49,236 nt of DNA from assembly GCA_002840535.1 (NCBI GenBank), contig PHBH01000052.1:1-49236 (forward strand), given 5' to 3'. Positions within the stretch are counted from its first letter, which is position 1; each line of letters begins with the position of its first letter. Of the stretch, positions 25,280 through 32,964 are shown piece after piece. Position numbers and translations under genes: made by a program. Origin of the DNA: Deltaproteobacteria bacterium HGW-Deltaproteobacteria-15 (GTDB lineage: Bacteria; Desulfobacterota; DSM-4660; Desulfatiglandales; HGW-15). Below the pieces are notes generated by a model. It was not told where the DNA came from and ran no database searches. It worked only from the letters and a program-made list of their open reading frames with translations.

Positions 25280-25687
25280 ATGATTACAAAAAGACTTGTG
25301 CTGAGCTTTCCGCCTCCACTGATCGATCAGCCCGTGACCTTTGAGCTGGTCAGGAAGTATAACCTCAAGATCAACATCCTGCGGGCCCGGATTACCCCCC
25401 GGGAGCAGGGGAGATTGGTAGTGGAGGTCACAGGCAGCAAGAAGGACATGGATGCGGGGTTGAAGTTCCTGGATGAAATGAAGGTGGAAGTGAAGGCCCT
25501 TGCCCTCGATGTGAAGTTCCATGACGAGAGATGCATCGAATGCTCGGCATGCACTTCAGTATGCCCCAGCGGGGCCCTGTCTGTTCAACGACCCGAAATG
25601 CGCGTCTCCTTCAATCATGAAAAATGCATAGCCTGCGAGCTATGCATCCCGGTTTGCCCGTTCAATGTGATGGAGATCGTTTTCTGA
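25280..25687 (+). CDS. NIL-domain protein with two [4Fe-4S] clusters, sulfurtransferase partner
   Basis: A 135-residue protein. Residues 1-75 form a NIL domain (RLVLSFPPPLIDQPVTFELV, LVVEVTGSKKDMDAGLKFL); residues 80-135 form a ferredoxin with CIECSACTSVCP and CIACELCIPVCP. It is the standard partner of DUF39 in homocysteine synthesis and probably supplies electrons or handles sulfide. It follows the DUF39 gene by 12 bp with GGGGGC upstream. Confidence 0.87.
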   Translation: MITKRLVLSFPPPLIDQPVTFELVRKYNLKINILRARITPREQGRLVVEVTGSKKDMDAGLKFLDEMKVEVKALALDVKFHDERCIECSACTSVCPSGALSVQRPEMRVSFNHEKCIACELCIPVCPFNVMEIVF

Positions 25688-25693
25688 TTGCCG

Positions 25694-25736
25694 ATCCTTC
25701 CCTCATCCTCTTTCCTTTTGGTGGGGGAAGGATTTT
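25694..25736 (+). terminator. Probable terminator between convergent genes
   Basis: ATCCTTCCC (25694-25702) pairs with GGGAAGGAT (25725-25733), with a 22-nt loop and TTTT overlapping the stem end. It lies 7 bp past the NIL/ferredoxin stop. Confidence 0.5.
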
Positions 25737-25751
25737 CAACTGATTAAAGCT

Positions 25752-26291
25752 TCATGGCACATACAGAATCACCAGCAGCTCGGATTCCTTATTCCCGGGG
25801 TTGGAGAGGTGGTGGTCGAGATTTGAGTTGAATCGCAGTGATTCTTTCTGTGAGAGCCTCGTCTTTTTTCCCTCAACCGTGATTTCCGCTTCCCCGGTGA
25901 GCACATAGACGAATTCCTCACCCTCGTGCCGATATCCCACTCCGGTGTGGGCCGATCGGGGGGGAATCTTGATGGAGAAGGCCATCAAATGGCTGGTCTC
26001 CTCCGGCTGAGTCAGAGTGCTGTAGGAGTAATGTTCGGTCCTTTTCTCGGCTTCCTCCTGCCGGCGCGATACGGTCTGATCGACATGAAGAAAAGAACCT
26101 GAGTTCATTTTCATCGCCTTGGCAATACTGATGAGAAGAGCGACCGGAGGCTGAACCTGGCCTTCTTCGACCCATTCCAGATATTCTTCTGAACAGCCCG
26201 CCTTTTCGGAGAGCTCTTTCACACCCAGCCCCATTCGCTTGCGGGCAGACCTTATTTGCAGGCCCACCGACTCCGGTTCATGATCGACCAT
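25752..26291 (-). CDS. XRE-family regulator with C-terminal cupin domain
   Basis: A 179-residue protein. Residues 8-65 form the helix-turn-helix (IRSARKRMGLGVKELSEKAG, then YLEWVEEGQVQPPVALLISIAKAM). Residues 105-175 form a cupin_2 barrel (GYRHEGEEFVYVLTGEAEIT, then FNSNLDHHLSNPG). Such regulators sense small metabolites bound in the cupin and often control amine, sulfur or amino acid genes. It is convergent with the homocysteine genes and upstream of no operon, so its target is unknown. Confidence 0.85.
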   Translation of the reverse strand: MVDHEPESVGLQIRSARKRMGLGVKELSEKAGCSEEYLEWVEEGQVQPPVALLISIAKAMKMNSGSFLHVDQTVSRRQEEAEKRTEHYSYSTLTQPEETSHLMAFSIKIPPRSAHTGVGYRHEGEEFVYVLTGEAEITVEGKKTRLSQKESLRFNSNLDHHLSNPGNKESELLVILYVP

Positions 26292-26485
26292 CTGCTGATC
26301 TCCTTTGCAAAAGATAGAGTGGAATCGAACTGGCTCTCTGCGACTCCTTCCAACCCTGACTCTGGGGTCAGAAAGAATATATGAACATCAGGATACCGTG
26401 TCAACCGTAGCATCGCATCGGTCCATGACCCAATGCATAAACGCTTGCAACAGGAAAGGTGTCATATGCAAGTACGACGCGGGAT

Positions 26486-26548
26486 GAGGGCAACGCCGCT
26501 CGAAGATCCCGCGCCCTTGCGGGGAGATGGGCGTTTTTCAGCAGCCTG
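26486..26548 (-). repeat. GCTGAAAAACGCCC repeat starting at the livF stop codon
   Basis: Reading on the minus strand, CAGGCTGCTGAAAAACGCCC begins at the base after the livF TAG and is followed by GCGGCGTTGCCCTCATCCC-type sequence. It matches one end of the complete element at 44492-44616, with about 24 bp extra in the middle. Upstream of the repeat, to the XRE gene start, the 194 bp show nothing else. Confidence 0.65.
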
Positions 26549-27253
26549 CTATATTCCGAGGTACGCCTCTTTTACCTTCGGGTTTCCCAGCAGGTCGCTT
26601 CCGGATCCTTCCATGGAAATTCTCCCGTTCTCCAGAACATACGCGCGGTTCGCTATTTTTAAAGCTTGAAGAACATCCTGAGAAACCAGCAGGATGGTCA
26701 GTCCGTCCCGGTTCAGTCGGACCAGTACCGAATAAATCTCGTATGCAGCCTTGGGCGCGAGCCCGAGCGTGGGCTCATCCAGCATCAGCAGTCTGGGTTT
26801 AGCCATCAAGGCACGTCCCACTGCGAGCATCTGCTGCTCCCCCCCGCTCAGGGTACCTGCAAGCTGCTTTGTCCTTCTCCTGAGTACGGGAAAGGTTCGA
26901 AACACCTCTTCCAGATGATCGGCCGGCATGCCTCTCTCTGATGCGAGATACGCTCCCATCTCCAGGTTCTCGTAAACCGTCATCTGAGGAAAGAGTTTTC
27001 TTCCTTCCGGGACATGGTTGATCCCTCGCCCGCAGATTCGATCCGTGGCCTCTTCCTCGATCGGTTCTCCCTGGAAGAATATCCTGCCGCCCCTGGGCCG
27101 GTTCAGTCCCGAGATGGTCCTGAGGAGTGTCGTCTTACCCGAGCCGTTCGAACCGATGATTACGAGGAGGTCTCCCTCCCGGACATGAACCGAGACTTCG
27201 ATCAGGGCCTGGAGTTCATCATAGAAAACATTCAGATTCTCAGTCCGGAGCAT
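26549..27253 (-). CDS. livF: Branched-chain amino acid-type ABC transporter ATPase LivF
   Basis: A 234-residue ATPase with Walker A GSNGSGKTT, signature LSGGEQQMLAVGRAL and Walker B LLMLDEPTLGL. Length and motifs fit LivF. It overlaps livG by 14 bp. It is the last gene of the cyclase-livKHMGF operon; a palindromic repeat begins right at its stop codon. Liv systems import branched amino acids, but also amides, urea and aromatic acids. Confidence 0.92.
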   Translation of the reverse strand: MLRTENLNVFYDELQALIEVSVHVREGDLLVIIGSNGSGKTTLLRTISGLNRPRGGRIFFQGEPIEEEATDRICGRGINHVPEGRKLFPQMTVYENLEMGAYLASERGMPADHLEEVFRTFPVLRRRTKQLAGTLSGGEQQMLAVGRALMAKPRLLMLDEPTLGLAPKAAYEIYSVLVRLNRDGLTILLVSQDVLQALKIANRAYVLENGRISMEGSGSDLLGNPKVKEAYLGI

Positions 27254-27968
27254 ACTCTTTTCCCAGATACGCCTCGATCACCTTTGGGTTGTTCGCCACA
27301 TCCGCAGGAGGTCCCTCCGTCACCTTTATGCCGAAATGAATGGCCATGATCCAATCGCATGCCTTCATTATGGCTTTCATGACGTGCTCGATCATGAATA
27401 TCGTGATCCTCTTCTCCTCCTTGATGCGGAAGATGAGGTCTATCGCCTCTTCGATTTCCCTTTGATTGAGACCGGCGAAGACCTCGTCGAGAAGGAGAAG
27501 CTGAGGCCGGATGGCTAAGGCCCTGGTCACTTCAAGACGCTTCCGGTCCGCCAGTTTGAGCTTGCCGGCGTGCACATCCTTTTTGGCATCGAGGCCTGTG
27601 AACCGCAGGAGGTGCAGGGCTTCACCGCGCGCGGCTTCGAGCTCCTTCATACCCGCCCCATAGAGAACCCCTGTAGCCACATTGTCCAGGACCGTCAGTT
27701 CCTTGAGGGGTCTCACGATCTGGAAGGTCCGGGCAATCCCGAGTTTGGCAATCTGAAACGGCTGCAACCGGGTGATCTCGACCCCGTTGTAGAGGATCTT
27801 CCCTTCATCCGGCCTATAGAAGCCTGAAACAAGGTTAAAGAGGGTCGTCTTCCCCGAGCCGTTCGGTCCGATCAACCCTGCGATGGACCCCTTCTCCACC
27901 TTGAAATCGAGACCGGACAGGGCTACGAGACCCCCGAACCGCTTTGTCACACGCGTTCCCTGCAGCAA
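27240..27968 (-). CDS. livG: Branched-chain amino acid-type ABC transporter ATPase LivG
   Basis: A 242-residue ATPase with Walker A GPNGSGKTT, Walker B LLLLDEVFAGLN and the LivG-type FYRPDEGKILYNG region. The signature reads LKLADRKRLEVTRAL instead of an LSGGQ-like motif, a variant that also occurs in other Liv-like ATPases. The start is TTG at 27968 (reading MLQGTRVTKRFGG). A small insertion just upstream has moved the livM stop about 80 bp from this start. Confidence 0.88.
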   Translation of the reverse strand: MLQGTRVTKRFGGLVALSGLDFKVEKGSIAGLIGPNGSGKTTLFNLVSGFYRPDEGKILYNGVEITRLQPFQIAKLGIARTFQIVRPLKELTVLDNVATGVLYGAGMKELEAARGEALHLLRFTGLDAKKDVHAGKLKLADRKRLEVTRALAIRPQLLLLDEVFAGLNQREIEEAIDLIFRIKEEKRITIFMIEHVMKAIMKACDWIMAIHFGIKVTEGPPADVANNPKVIEAYLGKEYAPD

Positions 27969-28001
27969 AGTGATCAGCTACCCCCTGCAATTGGAGAATT
28001 G

Positions 28002-28073
28002 GTAACACTTTAGCTCTATGAATCCAAGGGTGGATGAACCGTTTGCTCCATTTTCAAAGAGCTAAAGTGTTAC
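28002..28073. mobile_element. 72-bp inverted-repeat mini-insertion (MITE-like) with 8-bp target duplication
   Basis: The ends are perfect 16-bp inverted repeats, GTAACACTTTAGCTCT and AGAGCTAAAGTGTTAC, around a 40-bp unstructured middle. GAGAATTG directly flanks both sides (27994-28001 and 28074-28081), a target-site duplication. Ends starting GTAA and 8-bp duplications are what IS66-family transposases produce, so IS66-type mobilization is a reasonable guess. It lies across the end of livM and supplies its stop codon. Confidence 0.75.
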
Positions 28074-29022
28074 GAGAATTGACTACGCCGGACCTTGGTT
28101 TCGCATTCCTTTTCAGGAAAGGCACGATTCCGTCCGGCATGAAGATGATGACAACCATAAACATGGTTCCATAAATGATCCGCGCGAATTCAGGCCGGAT
28201 GAAGATGGAGAGGAACTCGTTCACGATCGACAGGGAAACCGCCCCGATCACCGGTCCTTCCCATGATCTGCCGCCCCCAAAAAGGGCCATAAGAACAATG
28301 AGGATCGATATGTTGATATCAAAGACGATGTCGGGATGAACGTAGGAGATATAGTAAGCGTAAATCCCGCCCGCCACACCCGGAAAAAATGCGCTCAGAA
28401 CAAAGGCCCTGGTCTTGAGCCTGGCGGTGGGAATGCAGAGCGTCTGAGCGACCTCTTCATCCTCTCTGATAGATGCCAGCCCAAGACCGAATTTTGAGGT
28501 CTGGATTTTTCTGAGCATATAGACGGTCACCCCGGCGAGGCATAGGAAAATCTCATAGAATAACGATCTGGAAAACTGGATGTCCATCTGCACGAGTTTC
28601 AGATGAATCCCCTCGGAACCGCCCAGAAAAGACCAGTTCTTCACGACCAGATCCGCGATGAAGGCAAAGCAGAGGGTCACCACGGCAAAATAAGGACCCC
28701 GAAGTCGCAGGCAGGGATAACCGATGATCCAAGCCACCAGACCGGCGAACAGTCCTGCCGGAATGGCGCCCAGGAAAGGGGAGATGGCCAATTGCTGAAA
28801 CAACATCGCCGAGACATAGACGCCTATCCCGAAGAATGCCACATGGCCGAAGCTCAGGTACCCGGCGAAACCGCCGATGAGGTTCCAGCTCGCTGAAAGG
28901 ATCACATAAAGGAACACCTTGAAGATGAATGAAAGAAAATAGGTAGGCGGTTGAATCAAGGGAAGAAGCGCCAGAGCAAGGAGCAGGGTGAAAAGGATAG
29001 TTTTCTTCAGTGTCGAGTTCAT
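28054..29022 (-). CDS. livM: Branched-chain amino acid-type ABC transporter permease LivM
   Basis: A 322-residue permease with eight to nine membrane helices; SASWNLIGGFAGYLSFGHVA and GLASIREDEEVAQTLCIPTARLK are LivM hallmarks. The ATG at 29022 is preferred to the TTG at 29028. The last residues (RNTLAL) come from the inserted inverted-repeat element. If one copy of the 8-bp duplication and the element are removed, the frame would run on to end PIAGGS, 8 nt before livG. The altered tail lies beyond the last helix, so the protein should still work. Confidence 0.88.
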   Translation of the reverse strand: MNSTLKKTILFTLLLALALLPLIQPPTYFLSFIFKVFLYVILSASWNLIGGFAGYLSFGHVAFFGIGVYVSAMLFQQLAISPFLGAIPAGLFAGLVAWIIGYPCLRLRGPYFAVVTLCFAFIADLVVKNWSFLGGSEGIHLKLVQMDIQFSRSLFYEIFLCLAGVTVYMLRKIQTSKFGLGLASIREDEEVAQTLCIPTARLKTRAFVLSAFFPGVAGGIYAYYISYVHPDIVFDINISILIVLMALFGGGRSWEGPVIGAVSLSIVNEFLSIFIRPEFARIIYGTMFMVVIIFMPDGIVPFLKRNAKPRSGVVNSRNTLAL

Positions 29023-29040
29023 CCCCAAGATCCGATCATC

Positions 29041-29913
29041 TCACTTTCTGAAAAGCCCTTCAGGCTTGATCAGCAGAATTCCCATGAGCAGGCCGAAAAG
29101 AAGCACATTGACCCACTGCATGGGGAAAAAGGCCCCGCTGAGCCCGATGATCACTCCGATGATGAGCCCTGCCACGGCCGAACCGAGAATGCTGCCTACT
29201 CCCCCTACGATCACCACCAGGAAGAGAAAAATCAACCAGAGGTTATGGGCGGGCGGGTTGAAGGAATACATGTAGGCCATGGCCACGCCGCCCGCCCCCG
29301 ATGAGGCGATAGCCATGCCGAAGGTGATCATGGAGACCCTTCGAAGATTGATGCCCTGGAGCGCAGCGCCCTCAGGATCCTGCCATGTGGCGCGCACCGC
29401 CTTTCCGGTCCGCGTCCGGTAGAGAAAGAGATAAATGACCCCAATCCCCACCATGGAGAGAAGAAAGGCAAGGAGATTGGAGATCCTGATGATGATATCC
29501 CCCAGGAAGATCGAGGTGCTGGAGTAACCGGTCGTGATCAGTCTTTCATCCGGAGACCATGCCAGCAGCATGAGATTTTCGAGCACGATGGCGAGCCCGA
29601 AAGTCAGCACCATGGAGGCGACCACCACGTCCCTGGATCGAGTGATCGGCTGCACGAGGAAACGATGGATGAGGAGTCCTGCGCCGAAAAGAAGGGGGAG
29701 GCTCACCGCCAGGGACAGGATGGGATCGATTCCGAAAACGGTGAGCCCCCAGTATGCCGCATAGGCGGCCAGAATGCCGAATGCCGCATGGGCGATATTG
29801 ATCACCTTCATCACTCCCCACGTCAGGCTGAATCCCACACCGAAGAGGGCGAATATCCCCCCCATGAGGAGACCGCTCACGATCGACTGGAGAATGACGA
29901 CCGGATTCCACAT
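29041..29913 (-). CDS. livH: Branched-chain amino acid-type ABC transporter permease LivH
   Basis: A 290-residue permease with about eight membrane helices. GGIFALFGVGFSLTWGVMKVINIAHAAF-type start, RATWQDPEGAALQGIN and VGGVGSILGSAVAGLIIGV are typical of LivH. It starts 6 bp after the livK stop and is followed by livM after 18 bp. Confidence 0.92.
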   Translation of the reverse strand: MWNPVVILQSIVSGLLMGGIFALFGVGFSLTWGVMKVINIAHAAFGILAAYAAYWGLTVFGIDPILSLAVSLPLLFGAGLLIHRFLVQPITRSRDVVVASMVLTFGLAIVLENLMLLAWSPDERLITTGYSSTSIFLGDIIIRISNLLAFLLSMVGIGVIYLFLYRTRTGKAVRATWQDPEGAALQGINLRRVSMITFGMAIASSGAGGVAMAYMYSFNPPAHNLWLIFLFLVVIVGGVGSILGSAVAGLIIGVIIGLSGAFFPMQWVNVLLFGLLMGILLIKPEGLFRK

Positions 29914-29919
29914 GCGCCA

Positions 29920-31122
29920 TTATTTCCAGGCCGGTTTCGGGTAAACCGGTTCGTGCGTCCGCATATCCTTAGGCCAGATCAACTCGACATTCCCATTAAT
30001 CACCTGTGTCAGGTAAACGAACGGACTCGGCAGCCCCTTGTCGTCAAACTTGAAGTTGCCCGCAATGGTTTTCACTTCACTGGTCTTGAGCCAGTCCCTT
30101 ATCTTCGTCTGGTCCAGGGATTTCGCACCCTGCACGGCCTGCTCGAGAGTCTGCATCCAGGCATATCCGAATCCGAAATAAAGGGGCGCTTCATTCTCGT
30201 TGAATTTTTCTTTGGCAACCTTGTTGATCTTGTCATTGCCCGGGTATTTCAATTTGTGGTGCCAGCTCGTTCCGGAAAAAATGAAGTCCCCGTCTTTGCC
30301 CAGTTCCTTGGACCATTCCGGAATCACACTTCCAATGCCCTGGACGATAGCCTTGGGCTGGTAGCCCAGAGCCTTGCAGGCTCTAAGGGTCATAACACCG
30401 TCCGGAAACATCCCATTGGCAAAAAGGAGATCGGCCTTCATCTGTTTTGCCTTGGTGATCATGGTATCGGCCGTGGTGAGGGGAAGATTGTACTTCTCGT
30501 CAATCACGATCTCGATCCCCAGATCCTTGCAGCCCCGATACAGGCTATCCATGAGAGCCATCCCGATTGGATTGTTCATCGTATAGACGGCGGCCTTCTT
30601 CGGCCGATCGGCGGCGGGCACGGTTTTCATCCACGCAAAAAAGCCGAGATACCACCACTCCCCCATGAGAGGGGGGCTCCCAAAGGAATAGGTATACCCC
30701 TGGGAAAATGACTTCATGTGCCCCCCCATGGATACATAGACCATCTTATATTTCTCGGCCACCGGCATTACAGCCGTGCAGGCCGTCCCAGGGTATCCTC
30801 CCAGCAGGAGATCCACCTTATCAACCGTTATCGCCTTTTCGGCAAGGCTCACGGCCTCCTTGGCATCGCTTTTATCGTCATATATGAGAAGTTTCACCGG
30901 TCTTCCAAGGAGCCCTCCCTTTGCATTGATCTCCTCGGCCCAGTACTGATACCCTCTTTCCACCCACTTCCCGGTTGCCGAGAAGGTGCCGGTGAGGGGG
31001 AGCGATCCGCCGATCACCAGAGGCTTTTCAGCGGCCACGGACGGGGTTCCATGAACAAGGACAAAAACCATGCAGACGATGGATACGAAAACCAGCATTC
31101 CTTTGAAGAACTCTCTGCTCAT
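29920..31122 (-). CDS. livK: ABC transporter substrate-binding protein, LivK type
   Basis: A 400-residue periplasmic binding protein with signal peptide (MLVFVSIVCMVFVLVHGTPS, cleavage near VAA). The mature start, PLVIGGSLPLTGTFSATGKW, is the Peripla_BP_6 hallmark, followed by INAKGGLLGRPVKLLIYDD. AGGAGGAATAAG precedes the ATG. It follows the cyclase gene by 38 bp. The ligand may be a compound handled by the neighbouring hydrolase rather than an amino acid (inference). Confidence 0.9.
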   Translation of the reverse strand: MSREFFKGMLVFVSIVCMVFVLVHGTPSVAAEKPLVIGGSLPLTGTFSATGKWVERGYQYWAEEINAKGGLLGRPVKLLIYDDKSDAKEAVSLAEKAITVDKVDLLLGGYPGTACTAVMPVAEKYKMVYVSMGGHMKSFSQGYTYSFGSPPLMGEWWYLGFFAWMKTVPAADRPKKAAVYTMNNPIGMALMDSLYRGCKDLGIEIVIDEKYNLPLTTADTMITKAKQMKADLLFANGMFPDGVMTLRACKALGYQPKAIVQGIGSVIPEWSKELGKDGDFIFSGTSWHHKLKYPGNDKINKVAKEKFNENEAPLYFGFGYAWMQTLEQAVQGAKSLDQTKIRDWLKTSEVKTIAGNFKFDDKGLPSPFVYLTQVINGNVELIWPKDMRTHEPVYPKPAWK

Positions 31123-31160
31123 CTTATTCCTCCTTTGGTTTCACTCATCCTTACGTGTTC

Positions 31161-31946
31161 TTATCCTTCTTCTATGATTGCGACCGGGCGCACCCACCCG
31201 GCACTCGCGCGTTTGATCTTGGTAGGAAAGCAACAGACGGTGAATCCGAACGGTCGTCCGATGGCGGAAAGGTTGGCCATTTTTTCCATGTGGCAGTAGC
31301 CGATTTCTATTCCTGCGAAATGGGCTTCCCAGATCACCTTTGGATCCGACTTCTCCTTGAATTCCTTGGCGAGAAATGGCAGCGGCCGGTCCCAACTCCA
31401 TGCGTCGATACCCACCACCTTGACACCCTTGCTGGTGAGAAAAAGGGTGCTCTCGCGGTCCATGCCTGCGCCTTTTACCAGGTATTGAGGTGTTCCCCAG
31501 GCTCCGTCCGCCCCGGTCTGAATCAAGACAATGTCCAGGGGTTTGATTTCATATTCAATTCTAGCAAGCTCCTTCTCAAGATCCCCAACGGTAATTCTTT
31601 CCCCGTCCGCCTTGTGGCGGAAGTCCAGGACTACCCCGTCGCTCATGCACCATTCCAGGGGAATCTCATCAATGGTCAGAGAAGGTTTGCCGCGATCCAT
31701 GGTGGGGTGATAGTGGTAGGGCGCATCCAGGTGCGTTCCTGAATGCGTTGTCAGGGTCAGAAATTCCAAAGCCCACCCCAGACCTGCAGGCAATTGATCC
31801 GCCGCTACACCGGGAAAGAATTCCTTCATCTGCTCACTTCCCTGTTCGTGGCTGACATAATCGATTTTGGGAATCATCATTGGAGGATCGCTGGGAAGAT
31901 CCGGCTCGATACTGATGCTGAGATCGACAAAACGTCTCTTTCTCAT
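31161..31946 (-). CDS. Cyclase-family metal-dependent hydrolase (kynurenine formamidase/isatin hydrolase fold)
   Basis: A 261-residue protein of the family marked by HxGTHxDxPxH: here H68-S-G-T-H72-L-D74-A-P-Y-H78, which binds a divalent metal. Characterized members hydrolyse formylkynurenine, isatin and other cyclic or N-acyl amides. AGAGGAG lies 7 nt before the ATG at 31946; the frame extends upstream without a better start. It heads the livKHMGF operon, so its substrate or product is probably what the transporter carries. Confidence 0.82.
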   Translation of the reverse strand: MRKRRFVDLSISIEPDLPSDPPMMIPKIDYVSHEQGSEQMKEFFPGVAADQLPAGLGWALEFLTLTTHSGTHLDAPYHYHPTMDRGKPSLTIDEIPLEWCMSDGVVLDFRHKADGERITVGDLEKELARIEYEIKPLDIVLIQTGADGAWGTPQYLVKGAGMDRESTLFLTSKGVKVVGIDAWSWDRPLPFLAKEFKEKSDPKVIWEAHFAGIEIGYCHMEKMANLSAIGRPFGFTVCCFPTKIKRASAGWVRPVAIIEEG

Positions 31947-32020
31947 GGGCAACTCCTCTTGGGCACGCTTTGGGGCCTTAATAGTCGCCGCGTGGATCAA
32001 AAAACTCTCAGATATCACTC

Positions 32021-32049
32021 TGTTTAGAAGGAAGGGGAGTGTTTGTCAA
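32021..32049 (-). promoter_or_regulatory. Promoter for the cyclase-liv operon
   Basis: On the minus strand TTGACA (32049-32044), a 17-bp spacer and TAAACA (32026-32021), giving a leader of about 68 nt to the cyclase ATG. Confidence 0.5.
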
Positions 32050-32088
32050 GCTTTAGACGCTGTTACGGGAGCAGGGCAAAAATTGAAG

Positions 32089-32114
32089 ATTCCCTGCAGC
32101 AAGCTGCAGGGAAT
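32089..32114 (-). terminator. Perfect hairpin after the Lys-rich protein gene
   Basis: ATTCCCTGCAGC-AA-GCTGCAGGGAAT is a 12-bp perfect inverted repeat. On the minus strand it is followed by CTTCAATTTTTG, so it can end transcription of the gene at 32143-32463 before the cyclase promoter. Confidence 0.5.
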
Positions 32115-32142
32115 TCATGCGCCTCTGCGTGAGTTTTTGAGG

Positions 32143-32463
32143 TCACGACATTCGATCTGAACCGGCAACTTTGACGATCTTGTTATAGATGCCGAGAAGA
32201 AGGAAGGGCGCAACCCATTGACCGATCCAGTGCGCCTTTTCCTCACGGCCGCTCATTTCGAGAACTAACGATGCCGCGATCGATCCGAGGGCCGCCCACA
32301 GGAAGAGATCGGAGGGCAGCTTTGCTGTCCGTCTCTCTATGGCGCGGGCCACGGATCCCTCGGAATATTCCGTTATCTCGTGCTCCGGATGTTTCTTGTG
32401 GTGCTCTTTGTACTTGTCCTTTTCTTTCTCTTTGTCCTTATCTTTGTGCTTTTTGTCATTCAT
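32143..32463 (-). CDS. Small membrane protein with Lys/His-rich N-terminus, unknown function
   Basis: A 106-residue protein. Residues 1-28 are almost only K, D, E and H (KDKDKEKEKDKYKEHHKKH). An amphipathic stretch follows (SVARAIERRTAKLPSD), then two membrane helices (LFLWAALGSIAASLVLEM and WIGQWVAPFLLLGIYNKIV). GAGGAG lies 9 nt before the ATG. The family is not recognised. The basic tail should lie in the cytoplasm and could bind metal or nucleic acid (speculation). Confidence 0.6.
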   Translation of the reverse strand: MNDKKHKDKDKEKEKDKYKEHHKKHPEHEITEYSEGSVARAIERRTAKLPSDLFLWAALGSIAASLVLEMSGREEKAHWIGQWVAPFLLLGIYNKIVKVAGSDRMS

Positions 32464-32905
32464 GGTATCTTTCTCCTCAGCTGGCGTGTAATAGCTGTGC
32501 CCTCAGATTGCTCAAGAAAGTCAGGGGCAGGCTGTCCCTTTTCCCCGCTGTCGGTTCCCGCCACGAATGGGGTGAGAGATGGAGATTTTCAGCAGCCTGC
32601 GAGTTGCGAGCTGAGGCTTAAGATATCTGCAGAGGAGGGGAATCGCCATCAGCATAATCCAGGCATTTCTCTCTCCGATGAATGTAAAACATTCAACTAC
32701 AATACCCATTGGTTCGGCGCCGGTTCTTTTACCTTCTTACTGTATCCTTGCCTTTCAATCCTCCGCCCAGGGACTCAGGCAGCCTGAGCAGGGCATGAAG
32801 CAATTTGCAGTTCAACCTGAACTGGACAAGGTCATGGATCATTTCTTGGGTGACATAGGCGGAAGGCCATCGAGTTCGCGCAAACAGGCTGGAAGCAACT
32901 AATTC
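32464..32905. other. Intergenic region without a convincing gene
   Basis: It contains a degraded copy of the GCTGAAAA repeat on the minus strand (about 32545-32602, GCAGGCTGCTGAAAATCTCC). A 35-codon frame from 32795 to 32902 (opening MKQFAVQPELDK) has no ribosome site and no recognised family. Otherwise nothing is seen. Confidence 0.5.
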
Positions 32906-32960
32906 TTGACAGGGCCATTCTCATATCCTATAAGGGTTTTACCAATAGAACTTAAGTTCT
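32906..32960 (+). promoter_or_regulatory. Promoter and palindromic operator of the IclR gene
   Basis: TTGACA (32906-32911), a 17-bp spacer and TATAAG (32929-32934) form a near-consensus promoter. Between the expected start point and the ATG is the perfect 14-bp palindrome AGAACTTAAGTTCT (32947-32960). It is placed for autorepression by the IclR protein. It also occupies the place of the ribosome site, which is otherwise missing. Confidence 0.65.
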
Positions 32961-32964
32961 TCAT

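Noticed and set aside
29665..30711. 348-codon plus-strand frame across livH and livK
   Set aside because: It crosses two well-supported genes on the other strand and has no motif.
32678..32902. 74-codon frame upstream of iclR
   Set aside because: There is no ribosome site or recognised domain, and it overlaps the approach to the IclR promoter; at most a gene remnant.
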